The position numbers and the translations under genes were made by a program. Shown here one piece after another: positions 1 to 8,083 of a stretch of 13,216 bases of DNA. Below the pieces are notes generated by a model. The model saw only the letters and a list, made by a program, of their open reading frames with translations, was not told the DNA's origin and searched no databases. How positions within the stretch are numbered: the first letter of the stretch is position 1; each line of letters begins with the position of its first letter. Source of the DNA: CAVVVS01 sp963751355 (GTDB lineage Bacteria > Bacteroidota > Ignavibacteria > Ignavibacteriales > Ignavibacteriaceae); assembly GCA_963751355.1 (NCBI GenBank), contig CAVVVS010000051.1, forward strand, positions 1 to 13,216, in the 5' to 3' direction.

Positions 1-1
1 A

Positions 2-160
2 GTTTTCAATTGTGCCGATGAAATAAAATATAGGGTTCTTAAACAAAGTGGTTTACTAATCAGAGGAGTTACATTTCTAGAGCCGTTACTTCAACAAAGT
101 TTTCCGATCATACTCACATATAAACTTATAAAAATGAACGGTCTTTACTGCTCATTCTAA
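2..160 (+). CDS. C-terminal end of an unidentified protein, cut by the window edge
   Basis: An open frame enters from the left edge and ends at TAA 158-160, giving 52 residues. The tail is lysine- and leucine-rich with an aromatic/proline stretch (LLQQSFPIILTYKLIK). It loosely resembles the final strands of class I SAM methyltransferases in sugar clusters, but I see no diagnostic motif, so the function is left open. It has the same strand and AT-rich composition as the cluster that follows. A second open frame (138-329) overlaps its end, so the true end could lie further right if a base is missing near 138-160. Confidence 0.35.
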   Translation, partial: VFNCADEIKYRVLKQSGLLIRGVTFLEPLLQQSFPIILTYKLIKMNGLYCSF

Positions 161-453
161 CGTAGTCCTTTTTCTTAAAATACCAAAAATATTCTCTCAT
201 GTGGATTGTCATGCAAGTTCATTTACTTCACAAATATGTTACAAAATTGGAACGAACCCTTTCCTAGAATTCTTTAATGATAGAAAAACGTATATCATTT
301 TACTCCAGCCGCTTTTACATTTATGGTAGGGAAACTGTAAAATAAATTGAATTAGTAATTATAAATCAGTCATTTTTATGCGCATTAGAGATAGATTTTG
401 TTATTAACGAACATATTCTTTCGAAATCAATTTCATAGTAAAAAGAGGTTTAA
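161..453. other. AT-rich spacer with no convincing gene
   Basis: No gene with a start codon and ribosome-binding site is visible here on either strand. One frame stays open from 138 to the TAG at 327-329 (about 63 codons, no usable start at its head) and is not recognisable. The 3' part up to 453 would contain the promoter of the downstream glycosyltransferase if it is not co-transcribed with the left-edge gene. I see no clear promoter pair or terminator hairpin. Confidence 0.4.
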
Positions 454-1657
454 TTGGGATTAATTACAGAAAAAAAATTGTCAATTTTGATGATTGTTTT
501 ATCACATTATCCAAATGATCCCCGAGTTAAGAAGGGAAGCAGAGGCTTTTGTCAAAAATAATCATCAAGTGCATGTAGTTTGTCTAAGATTAAAGAATGA
601 ATTAGAATATGAAGAATTTCATGGAGTCAAGATTTCCAGAATATTAGAAAGTCGGCCGAAAGATAGTCTTTTACAATATATTTATTTAACTATTTTGTTC
701 TTTCTAAAATCTGTAAGATTTATAAATAAGATTTGTTCGCAGAATGAATATGATTTAGTTCAAATTCATAATCTTCCCGATTTTTTAGTATTCGTAACTA
801 TAAGACAAAAATTAAAAGGGATACCTATAGTTCTGGATTTACACGATATTATGACAGAATTATATAAATCTCGCTGGAAAACGCCAGTAATAAAAATATT
901 ACTACCAATCGTAGGTGTAATAGAAAAACTTTCTTGGCTATACGCTGATGCACTGATAACGACAAGCGAAGGATTTAAAAAATCCATATTGCGAAAAGGA
1001 ATAGATGAAAATAAAATTACCTTGGTATTAAATACTGCAGATCCGCTGATTTTTAATAATCCTAAAACCGAATGGTTTAAGAATGATACTTGTCCAAGAT
1101 TATTATATCACGGAACAGTTGTCGAGAGATTTGGTATTCACATTGTTATTGATTCTATTCGCCTATTAAAAGATAAATATCCCAATATAAGATTTGATAT
1201 TTATGGAAATTATAATGCTAATTATAAAAAGAGCCTCGAAGAGAACATTCGAAAATTTGAGCTTACTCAAAATATCTTTCTACACGAATTTGTTTCATTA
1301 GAGCTGATTTGTTCAATAATTAGGGAAAGTGATTTTGGTATAGTACCATACATTAGCGATAATTTTATGGATCTCGCACTATCGACAAAAACTTTTGAAT
1401 ATGTTACGATGAAGCTTCCTGTCGTAGCATCTGCCCTTCCTTCAATACAATCTATTTTTGACAAAAATCAAATTTACTACTTTAAACAAGGTAGTGCTGA
1501 AGACTTAACTGAGATTTTAACTAATGCATTCAAAAATTGTAGTAATTTAGCAAATAAAGTACAAAATGCAGCTAATAATTATGGAAACATAAATTGGTTG
1601 GTGATGCAAGATAGGTATGTGAAATTGATTGAAAATATTTCTATTAATAAAAGTTAA
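454..1657 (+). pseudogene. Glycosyltransferase, GT4-like (GT-B fold), frameshifted near its N-terminus
   Basis: Likely transfers a sugar from a nucleotide-sugar donor to a growing surface glycan on the cytoplasmic side of the membrane. The N-terminal strand and the family signature SHYPNDPRV are read in the frame starting at TTG 454, preceded by AGAGG (444-448). The continuation RREAEAFVKN is read one frame later, so one extra base, probably an A around 529-530, separates them. A downstream TTG at 494 gives a clean-looking frame but loses the first beta strand. Further marks are LYHGTVVERFG (start of the C-terminal Rossmann domain), DFGIVPY and the donor-binding stretch LSTKTFEYV. Repaired length is about 400 residues, normal for the family. 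It is the first complete gene of the cluster. Donor and acceptor cannot be told. Confidence 0.85.
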
Positions 1658-1707
1658 AATATTTAGATAATATTAAGTATCGAAATGATAAGGTTTTATT
1701 ATTTCTA

Positions 1708-2399
1708 ATGAATTTATTCCTAACAATAGCGTCAATTCTCTGCTTCCTTTTATTTATTAATTATTTTATTCCTCATATAGTTAAAATTTATTGGAGGCAA
1801 AAGTTTTTAAAGTCTGCTGAGCGATCAAAGCGAATATTTTTAACATTTGATGACGGACCCGTTTACAATTCTACAAGTGAAATATTAAATCTATTGAAGA
1901 AGTATTACATTAAAGCAACTTTTTTTGTTGTAGGTAAAAATGTAAAAATCAATATGAATATAATAGAACGGATTATTCAAGAAGGTCATGCAATAGGGAT
2001 TCACGGTAATAATCATTTACATCCATGGAAAGTAAATCCATGGAGAGCAATGAAGGATTTATCTGAAGGGAGTAGAATCTTAAAGGATATAGGCATCAAC
2101 ACTAAATTAATTCGGCCGCCTTACGGTAAACTAAATTTGTTGAGTTTGCTTTATATAATTTATAATAAGTTGATTTTTGTCCATTGGAATGATATCGACG
2201 TGATTATGAAAGGAGTGAAAAATATAAGTTATATAATCTTCTTAATGAAAAAATTACTTCTGGTAAAGTTATTCTTTTGCATGATGGAAGATTAAATAGT
2301 ATTTCATCCGCTGGTATTACGACAAAAGGCTTAGAATTATTTTTAAAAAAAATGGAATTTAATCCACATATCTTTTCAGAAATAACCAATATTATTTAA
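1708..2399 (+). pseudogene. Membrane-anchored polysaccharide deacetylase (CE4/NodB-type), frameshifted
   Basis: Predicted metal-dependent deacetylase acting on N- or O-acetylated sugars, probably outside the inner membrane. Residues 3-21 form one hydrophobic segment, a likely signal anchor. NodB-type motifs appear in order: FLTFDDGP with the catalytic/metal Asp pair at 48-49, IHGNNHLHP with metal His 99 and 103, RPPYGK at 136-141, and VHWND. The last motif, VILLHDG, lies in another frame. Adding one A to the run at 2218-2222 joins GVK to KYKLYNLL and restores the motif, giving about 230 residues, the usual size of the NodB domain, ending at TAA 2397-2399. Unrepaired, the product ends at 2295 without the last His motif and would probably be inactive. 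It follows the glycosyltransferase by 50 bases. Confidence 0.83.
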
Positions 2400-2456
2400 T
2401 GTGTATAAATACTGCATAACTAAATTTAATGAATTTATAAACGTACTACGATTTAA

Positions 2457-2490
2457 TTGAGTAAAATTTCGGGTAAAAATTATATATTTG
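2457..2490 (+). promoter_or_regulatory. Candidate Bacteroidota-type promoter upstream of the first ACP gene
   Basis: TATATTTG at 2483-2490 matches the TAnnTTTG -7 element known from Bacteroidota. A TTG at 2457-2459 lies 23 bases upstream, slightly wider than the usual spacing. The start codon is 26 bases further on. A match this short is expected now and then by chance in AT-rich DNA. Confidence 0.3.
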
Positions 2491-2515
2491 TAATCAATTC
2501 AAAAATGAAGGTAAC

Positions 2516-2758
2516 ATGGAACCGGTAGATACTGTTAAAGAATTTATCATCGAAAATTTCTTATTCGGAAACGGAGAAGAATTAAACAGCAGTACTAATT
2601 TATTTGAAAAGGGAATTATAGACTCGACAGGTATTATAGAACTGATTAGTTTTCTAGAACAAACGTTTAAGTTTCCTATAGCAGATGAGGAACTAATAAT
2701 GGATAATTTTACGTCCTTAAATAATATTAAAGCATTTCTTCAAAAAAAACTTCACTAA
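2516..2758 (+). CDS. Acyl carrier protein with intact phosphopantetheine serine
   Basis: Eighty residues, the usual size of a free-standing ACP. The four-helix pattern is evident, with the prosthetic-group site GIIDST placing Ser37 at the start of helix II. A phosphopantetheinyl transferase would attach the arm there, making this a carrier of an acyl or aminoacyl thioester. The ATG at 2516 has GAAGG about five bases upstream. The cluster's AMP-forming ligase (8084-9688) is a plausible loading enzyme and the beta-helix acyltransferase a plausible acceptor enzyme; both links are inference. No ketosynthase is present, so it is not part of a fatty-acid or polyketide chain-extension module. It is co-linear without gaps with the ACP-like protein at 4758 through the core. 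Confidence 0.9.
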   Translation: MEPVDTVKEFIIENFLFGNGEELNSSTNLFEKGIIDSTGIIELISFLEQTFKFPIADEELIMDNFTSLNNIKAFLQKKLH

Positions 2759-2866
2759 ATGACAGCTGAGTTAATACAGTATTTATTGTTCTACTGCAAA
2801 TTGTAATTCTTAATAATTTGTCATGATTATAAACCTTGTCTTTTTTAATACTTGGGGTATACTGCA

Positions 2867-3931
2867 ATGAGAATCTTCTGTTCCCTGCTTTCTCAAGTGA
2901 ATGTATTTCACAATACCGACAATATTGAGAAATATTATATTAATTCCGAAATAAGCATGTCCGAGAAAAATAAGGAAAATACTAATACCGCGAACTTGAA
3001 AAGAAGTAAAGGGCTACTGAACTTTTCCTATTATTACGTAAAACCTTTTATTTTTAGAAAAATTCAAATCTTTTTAAGACGAATTTTAGCTAAACGGAAA
3101 AGACGGGAAATATCAAATATATGGCCGATATTTCCAGGCAGCGAGATGATGTCCGAAAATTGGCCTGGCTGGCCTCCCGGGAAAAAATTTGCTTTAATTT
3201 TAACACATGATGTGGAACTAAAGAAAGGTTATAATAGGATATTGAAATTAATGGAATTGGAAAAAAGATTAGGTTTTATTTCAACCTTCTTATTAATACC
3301 GGAACGAGGATTATATGGTACAAAAGGAATTATTGACCACCTTAAAAACCAACGGATTCGATTACGGTGTGCACGGTCTGAAACATGATGGGAAATTATT
3401 TAAGAACGAAAAGGTATTTTCGCAAAGAAGCATCAGAATTAATCATTATTTGAAAGAATGGGATTGTGACGGATTTCGAGCACCTGCGATGCATCATAAC
3501 CTGAAATGGATAAAAGCACTTAACATTTAAATTATGACTTATCAACTTTTGATACTGATCCCTTTGAACCTCAACCGGACGGTGTAGGAACTATTTTTCC
3601 CTTTTGGATCGGTGAGGATAATTTTTCCAAGGGATATTTGGAAATGCCATACACATTGCCTCAAGACCACTCTCTCTTCATAATTTTGAAGGAGAGAAAC
3701 AATCAAATATGGAAAGACAAGCTCGATTGGATTGCGGAAAAAGGTGGTATGGTTTTGCTGGATGTACATCCCGATTATATTAATTTCGAGAATAAATTTT
3801 CGGGGGAAGAATATCCCGTCGAATTATATGAAGAATTCTTGCTTTATATTAAAAATAAATATGACTCTGTCTATTGGAATGTCTTACCTGGTGAATTAGC
3901 CAAATATTATACCGACCACTCAAGTATTTAA
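2867..3931 (+). pseudogene. Second polysaccharide deacetylase-family protein, two frameshifts
   Basis: A distinct deacetylase family from the neighbour at 1708. The metal site starts with THDVE rather than FDDGP, followed by VHGLKHDG, FRAPAMHHN, STFDTDPFEPQPDG and DVHPDY. These pieces lie in three successive frame segments. One A too many in the run 3344-3348 breaks HLKTNGFDYG. A second shift at about 3526-3532 (one base missing or two extra) breaks LNI from YDLSTFDTD and creates the TAA at 3528-3530. The two shifts cancel, so the start and end lie in the same frame. Repaired length is about 354 residues from ATG 2867; TTG 2852 and ATG 2957 are alternative starts. The basic N-terminal region (RRILAKRKRR) precedes the catalytic domain. 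As it stands only fragments would be made. Probable role: deacylation in glycan assembly. Confidence 0.78.
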
Positions 3932-4235
3932 GAAATTTAAAAATTACTTATGTGATATATTCTTATTTCCTCAGGGATACGAGAATGAAAAGAGAAGCAA
4001 ATCCTCTTGTTAAATACAGTTATAAAACATAAATGATTTGTCTCGAAACATGTAAAAATCGCTTTTAGTTAAAATCTGTAATTTCATACGGAAAATTAAT
4101 TCTAAATTTGCGGCCAATACATTACTACAAATAATGCGTTTTTTGAAGTATTCGAATCAAAAGGTAATGACAGCCACGCGATAATTTATATAATACAGAT
4201 CATTTTTAATAATATAATGGTAAATCTTGAATCAT
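3932..4235. other. Long AT-rich intergenic gap
   Basis: No open frame of interest is seen on either strand. TAAATTTG at 4103-4110 matches a TAnnTTTG -7 element, but no TTG lies at the right distance upstream and it is about 125 bases from the next start. No strong hairpin with a T run is visible. The gap is large compared with the overlap-tight spacing further downstream, so a new transcript may begin here. Confidence 0.4.
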
Positions 4236-4733
4236 ATGATTAAAAAAGTTTTTAATATATTTTTACAATCAATCACTTATTTTATTCCCTTTGGTGGAAC
4301 GCTAAGGCCATTTTTACACCGAATAAGGGGAGTTAAAATTGGCAGAAACGTCTGGATCAGCAAATATGTATATATAGATGAGAATCATCCTGACTGCGTT
4401 GAGATAGGAGATAATTCAACAATCGGACTAAGGACTTCAATTTTTTCTCATTTTTATTTCGGAGAGCTTCAAAAAATAAATCTTCATAAAGTTATTATTG
4501 GGAAAAATGTTTATATAGGTCCTCATTGTTTAATATTACCCGATGTAACAATTGGTGATAACTGTGTAATCCAGGGAGGTACTGTAGTTGCCAGAAACGT
4601 TCCGGCTAATACAATGCTGGGTTATCCTGCTCCAAAAGCGGTTGCTAAAATCACTGTCCCACTGACATCTGAAACTTCTCATCAAGATTTTATCATCGGA
4701 TTAAGACCTGTAAGAAGCAAAGAAAATAATTAA
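4236..4733 (+). CDS. Left-handed beta-helix (hexapeptide-repeat) acyltransferase
   Basis: Trimeric LbH-fold O- or N-acyltransferase, probably acetylating or acylating a sugar of the glycan. Hexapeptide turns are clear: VKIGRNVWIS, VEIGDNSTIG, then VIIGKNVYIG, VTIGDNCVIQ and GGTVVARNVPA. The terminal cap LGYPAPK is typical of the maltose/galactoside acetyltransferase-like group. FSHF supplies a candidate catalytic His. The N-terminal stretch contains a hydrophobic helix (FLQSITYFIPF), common in cell-envelope members. ATG 4236 is chosen; an in-frame TTG at 4227 would add three residues, and neither has a good ribosome-binding site. The gene is intact, unlike several neighbours. Its place between two ACP genes makes an ACP-bound acyl donor conceivable, but acetyl-CoA is the default donor for the family. 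Confidence 0.87.
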   Translation: MIKKVFNIFLQSITYFIPFGGTLRPFLHRIRGVKIGRNVWISKYVYIDENHPDCVEIGDNSTIGLRTSIFSHFYFGELQKINLHKVIIGKNVYIGPHCLILPDVTIGDNCVIQGGTVVARNVPANTMLGYPAPKAVAKITVPLTSETSHQDFIIGLRPVRSKENN

Positions 4734-4757
4734 ACATCATTTCAAAGAATCATAAAT

Positions 4758-5015
4758 ATGACACGTTTGGAAGAAATTCACCAGTTTATTAAAGAAAATT
4801 ATTTGTTCGATAATATGATGATATATGATAATTTAACAGATTTTTGTGAAACTGGTATTATGGATGAGAATAATTTCCTTCTACTGATTTCTTTTCTGGA
4901 AGAACGATTTCATATTTATTTTAATGATGATGAGTTGATTGTACAAAATTTTAAGACTATAGAAAAAATAAACACTGTATTAAAACAAAAAACAACCGGA
5001 ATGTACAATTTATAA
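4758..5015 (+). CDS. ACP-like protein lacking the phosphopantetheine serine
   Basis: Eighty-five residues, aligning without gaps to the ACP at 2516 over the first ~75 residues. Shared marks are LF at 16-17, GI at 33-34, Asp36, LISFLE and DDEL. The attachment position reads GIMDEN, with Glu37 (GAG, 4866-4868) where the sister protein has Ser37, and there is no serine nearby. It therefore should not carry the 4'-phosphopantetheine arm. It may be a structural or docking partner, or a degenerate copy. A Glu can mimic a phosphorylated residue, but that is speculation. Its stop overlaps the start of the amidotransferase gene by one base (TAATG, 5013-5017), so the two are translationally coupled, suggesting the proteins work together. 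No clear ribosome-binding site precedes it. Confidence 0.82.
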   Translation: MTRLEEIHQFIKENYLFDNMMIYDNLTDFCETGIMDENNFLLLISFLEERFHIYFNDDELIVQNFKTIEKINTVLKQKTTGMYNL

Positions 5016-7001
5016 TGTGCGGAATAGTTGGAATTTGCAACATTGATAGCCCTAAGTCTATCCCCTTAAATCTTTTGGGAAGAATGGTATCGTCATTAAA
5101 CCATCGGGGACCTGATGAGTCAGGCGCATATCTCGACGATTGGATAGGTCTAGCGCAATCCCGTTTAAGTATTATTGATTTAAAAAGCGGATCGCAGCCT
5201 ATTTCAAATGAAGAAAATAATTTGTGGATTATTTTTAACGGTGAGATATTTAATTATCCCGAATTAAGGGAAGAGTTGATTCAAAAAGGTCATAAATTTA
5301 AAACTTCAACAGATACCGAAGTGATACTACACCTTTATGAAGAAAAAGGAATTAATTGCTTAGATGGATTAAACGGGCAATTTGCTTTTGCAATTTGGGA
5401 TCTTAAAAAACATGAGTTATTTCTTGCTAGAGATCGTTACGGAATTCTACCATTGTTTTATACGGTGCGGAACAATCAATTTATTTTTGCCTCTGAGATA
5501 AAAGCTATCTTCAATGGAGAAAATGTAGACAGGGAATTGGATCCTCAAACTTTAGACCAAATTTTTACATTCTGGACCCCTTTACCCGGTATGACTGCTT
5601 TTAAAGATATTAGCGAACTTCCTCCCGGTCATTATTTGAGGATCTCAAATAATCGAATCACAATTAATAAATATTGGGATTTCAAACCATCGATTAATGA
5701 AAATGATTCTTCTCGTCCGATAAATAAAATTGTAGAGGAGTTAGGAGAACTAATTCTGGATTCGGTGAAGATAAGATTAAGAGCCGATGTACCGGTTGGT
5801 TCGTATTTAAGCGGAGGATTGGATTCATCGGGAATTACAGCTTTTATAAAAAAATATTTTAACAATGATTTGAGAACATTCGGTATAAGGTTTGAAGAGG
5901 AATCATTTGATGAAGGAACTTTTCAATCGGAAGTGGTAAACCATCTTAATACACAGCATACAGAGGTGAAGGCTTTAAAACGAAGAGATCGGAAAACATT
6001 TTGATAGCGTATTGTATTATACTGAACAACCTGTGCTGCGCCTTTCCCCGATCCCTTTGTTTTTCCTTTCCAAATACGTTAATGATCATAAGTACAAAGT
6101 AGTGTTAACCGGTGAAGGAGCTGATGAGATTTTTGCCGGTTATAATTTATTCAAAGAGACTAAGATTAGAAAATTCTGGTCGACGAATCCGGATTCACAA
6201 ATACGCCCTGAATTACTGAATAAGATTTATCCTTATATTTTTAAAGATAAAAGATTAAAAAATACTTTGTGGGCTTTTTTTAAAACCGGTATTGAAGAGC
6301 CGGACAATATTTTCTTTTCACACTTAATAAGATGGTCAAATACCAGTAAAATTAAAAATTTCTTTTCCGACGACATAAAAAATGTAACAAACAATATTGA
6401 TAGTATTGAAAACTTAAGAAGTCATTTACCGGCTGATTTTGAAAAATGGGATTATTTGTCAAAAGCCCAGTATATCGAAATAAAAACATTTATGAGCGGA
6501 TATCTTCTTTCCGCACAAGGCGATAGAGTAGCAATGGCTCATTCTGTTGAATTGCGTCCGCCCTATCTTGATCATCGATTAATGGATTTTATGACAAAGG
6601 TTCCTTCCTATCTTAAGCTTTACGGACTAAATGAAAAATTATTGCTAAAAAAAGTATATAAGAATCTGTTACCGGGAAATATTATCAGAAGACCCAAAAA
6701 TCCTTACCGCGCTCCAATAAGACAAAGTATTTTTATAAACAATCATTATTTACTTGATAAATATTGTTCCCGTGAGGCGATTTCAAGGGCAAATATTTTC
6801 AATAGTAAAATGACTGAAAAGCTTTTCTCCAAAGCTGTCAAGAACGAATCATTAAGTGAATTTGATAGTATGGCTATTGCTGGTATTATGTCTACTCAAA
6901 TAATATATGAAAAATTTATACGAAAATTTGAAAAGAATGGAAGTAATAACCATATCTTTAATAAAGTCATCGACAAAAGGAAACTATTTTATGTCAATTA
7001 A
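5015..7001 (+). pseudogene. asnB: Asparagine synthase-type glutamine amidotransferase, frameshifted
   Basis: Two-domain enzyme. The N-terminal class II glutaminase has the nucleophile Cys2 (MCGIVG), with NHRGPDESG near 29-37 and FNGEIFNY near 74-81. The C-terminal ATP-pyrophosphatase synthetase has the P-loop SGGLDSS at 266-272 and, after the break, LTGEGADEIFAGY. It forms an amide from a carboxylate using ammonia from glutamine and ATP. One extra A in the run 5977-5980 breaks the frame; with three As the reading continues LNEEIGKHFDSVLYYTEQ and gives about 661 residues, normal length. In exosortase-associated and other glycan clusters such proteins are thought to amidate something other than aspartate; the ACP-like gene overlapping its start points the same way. 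The symbol reflects the family, not a proven substrate. As read, the protein ends at 6004 and loses most of the synthetase domain. Confidence 0.87.
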
Positions 7002-7016
7002 TCCTTGGTTAATCAA

Positions 7017-7982
7017 ATGAAATTTACATACGATTCCATCAACATCGATCCTAAGCATGAATTAGAAAGAATCAAAGAGTTTATCAAAGTTACCATACAA
7101 CATTCTTTGAAAAAAAGAGGAGCGGTTATCGGGCTCAGCGGTGGTATTGATTCTGCTGTTGTTACAGCGTTATGTGTAGAAGCGCTGGGTAACGACAGAG
7201 TAACGGTAGTTCTTATGCCGGAAAAAGATTCAAGTCCTGATAGTAAAGATCTGGCATTAAAACTGATTAGTAAATACAATATTTCATACCACTTAGAAGA
7301 TATGACCGATGCTGTTAACGGTTTGGGTTGCTATAAAAAAATAGATGAAGCGGTGAAACGGATTTTCCCCGAATACACTCACGGCTACAAAATGAAAATA
7401 TATCTTCCCAAGGAAAATGAAAGTACAAAAAACCTAAATGTTTTTCATATATCCATTATTGATCCCGATGGTGTGGAAAAGACGGCCCGGCTGCCGGTAA
7501 AAGAGTATCTTCAAATTGTAGCTGCTTCAAATTTTAAACAAAGAAGTAGAATGAGCATGCTGTATTATTATGCCGAAACTCTTAACTATGCTGTAGTAGG
7601 AACAGGGAATAAAGACGAACATGGTCAGGGCTTTTTTGTAAAATTCGGCGACGGTGCAGTTGATCTAAAACCGATAGTTCATTTGTTCAAAACACAAGTG
7701 TATCAGCTTGCCGAACTACTTGATATCCCGGGGGAAATCAGAAACAGAATTCCTACATCCGATACCTATAGTGCCGAACAAACACAAGAAGAATTCTTTT
7801 TCAAGTCACCATTTGAAACTTTAGATAGAATTTGGTATGGATGGGAAAATAATATCTCCGTTGAAGAAATAGCTGTTACATTAAATTTGGAACCTAATTA
7901 TGTAAGTAATGTAATTCAGGATGTCCGGAGCAAAATAAGATTTACCGAATATTTAAGAAAAGAGCCGATCGCACTGGAATAA
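7017..7982 (+). CDS. nadE: NAD synthase-family amide ligase (no glutaminase domain)
   Basis: Single-domain ATP-pyrophosphatase of the NadE family, 321 residues from ATG 7017; an in-frame TTG at 7005 would add four. The P-loop SGGIDSAV is at 41-48. The NadE block RSRMSMLYYYAE is at 177-188, followed by VVGTGNKDEHGQG and GDGAVDLKPI. The loop reading IPTSDTYSAEQTQEEF differs from the usual housekeeping form (SADLWxGQTDE), and roughly residues 115-165 look like an extra stretch. The family adenylates a carboxylate (in NAD synthesis, deamido-NAD) and turns it into an amide with ammonia. There is no fused nitrilase-type glutaminase, so ammonia must be free or come from a partner; the neighbouring amidotransferase is a candidate. 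Its place inside a glycan cluster suggests a specialised paralogue. The symbol denotes the family only. Intact. Confidence 0.85.
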   Translation: MKFTYDSINIDPKHELERIKEFIKVTIQHSLKKRGAVIGLSGGIDSAVVTALCVEALGNDRVTVVLMPEKDSSPDSKDLALKLISKYNISYHLEDMTDAVNGLGCYKKIDEAVKRIFPEYTHGYKMKIYLPKENESTKNLNVFHISIIDPDGVEKTARLPVKEYLQIVAASNFKQRSRMSMLYYYAETLNYAVVGTGNKDEHGQGFFVKFGDGAVDLKPIVHLFKTQVYQLAELLDIPGEIRNRIPTSDTYSAEQTQEEFFFKSPFETLDRIWYGWENNISVEEIAVTLNLEPNYVSNVIQDVRSKIRFTEYLRKEPIALE

Positions 7983-8083
7983 TATTATTTCCGTTTTTTT
8001 GTACGAAAGATATTTAGGACATACCGCTTATTAGATCATAATTTCAATATTCTCAATAAATAACATTCATTTGCGTTTTAATC

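Noticed and set aside
766..987. Minus-strand open frames inside the glycosyltransferase, amidotransferase, NadE-like and ligase genes (for example 766-987, 5632-5865, 7013-7279, 8779-9039)
   Set aside because: They lie fully within genes with clear family motifs on the plus strand, have no ribosome-binding sites and no recognisable content; they are shadows.
2210..2230. Programmed frameshifting or phase variation at the A runs
   Set aside because: Runs are only two to five bases, differ from gene to gene, show no adjoining slippery heptamer with a hairpin, and include both gains and losses.
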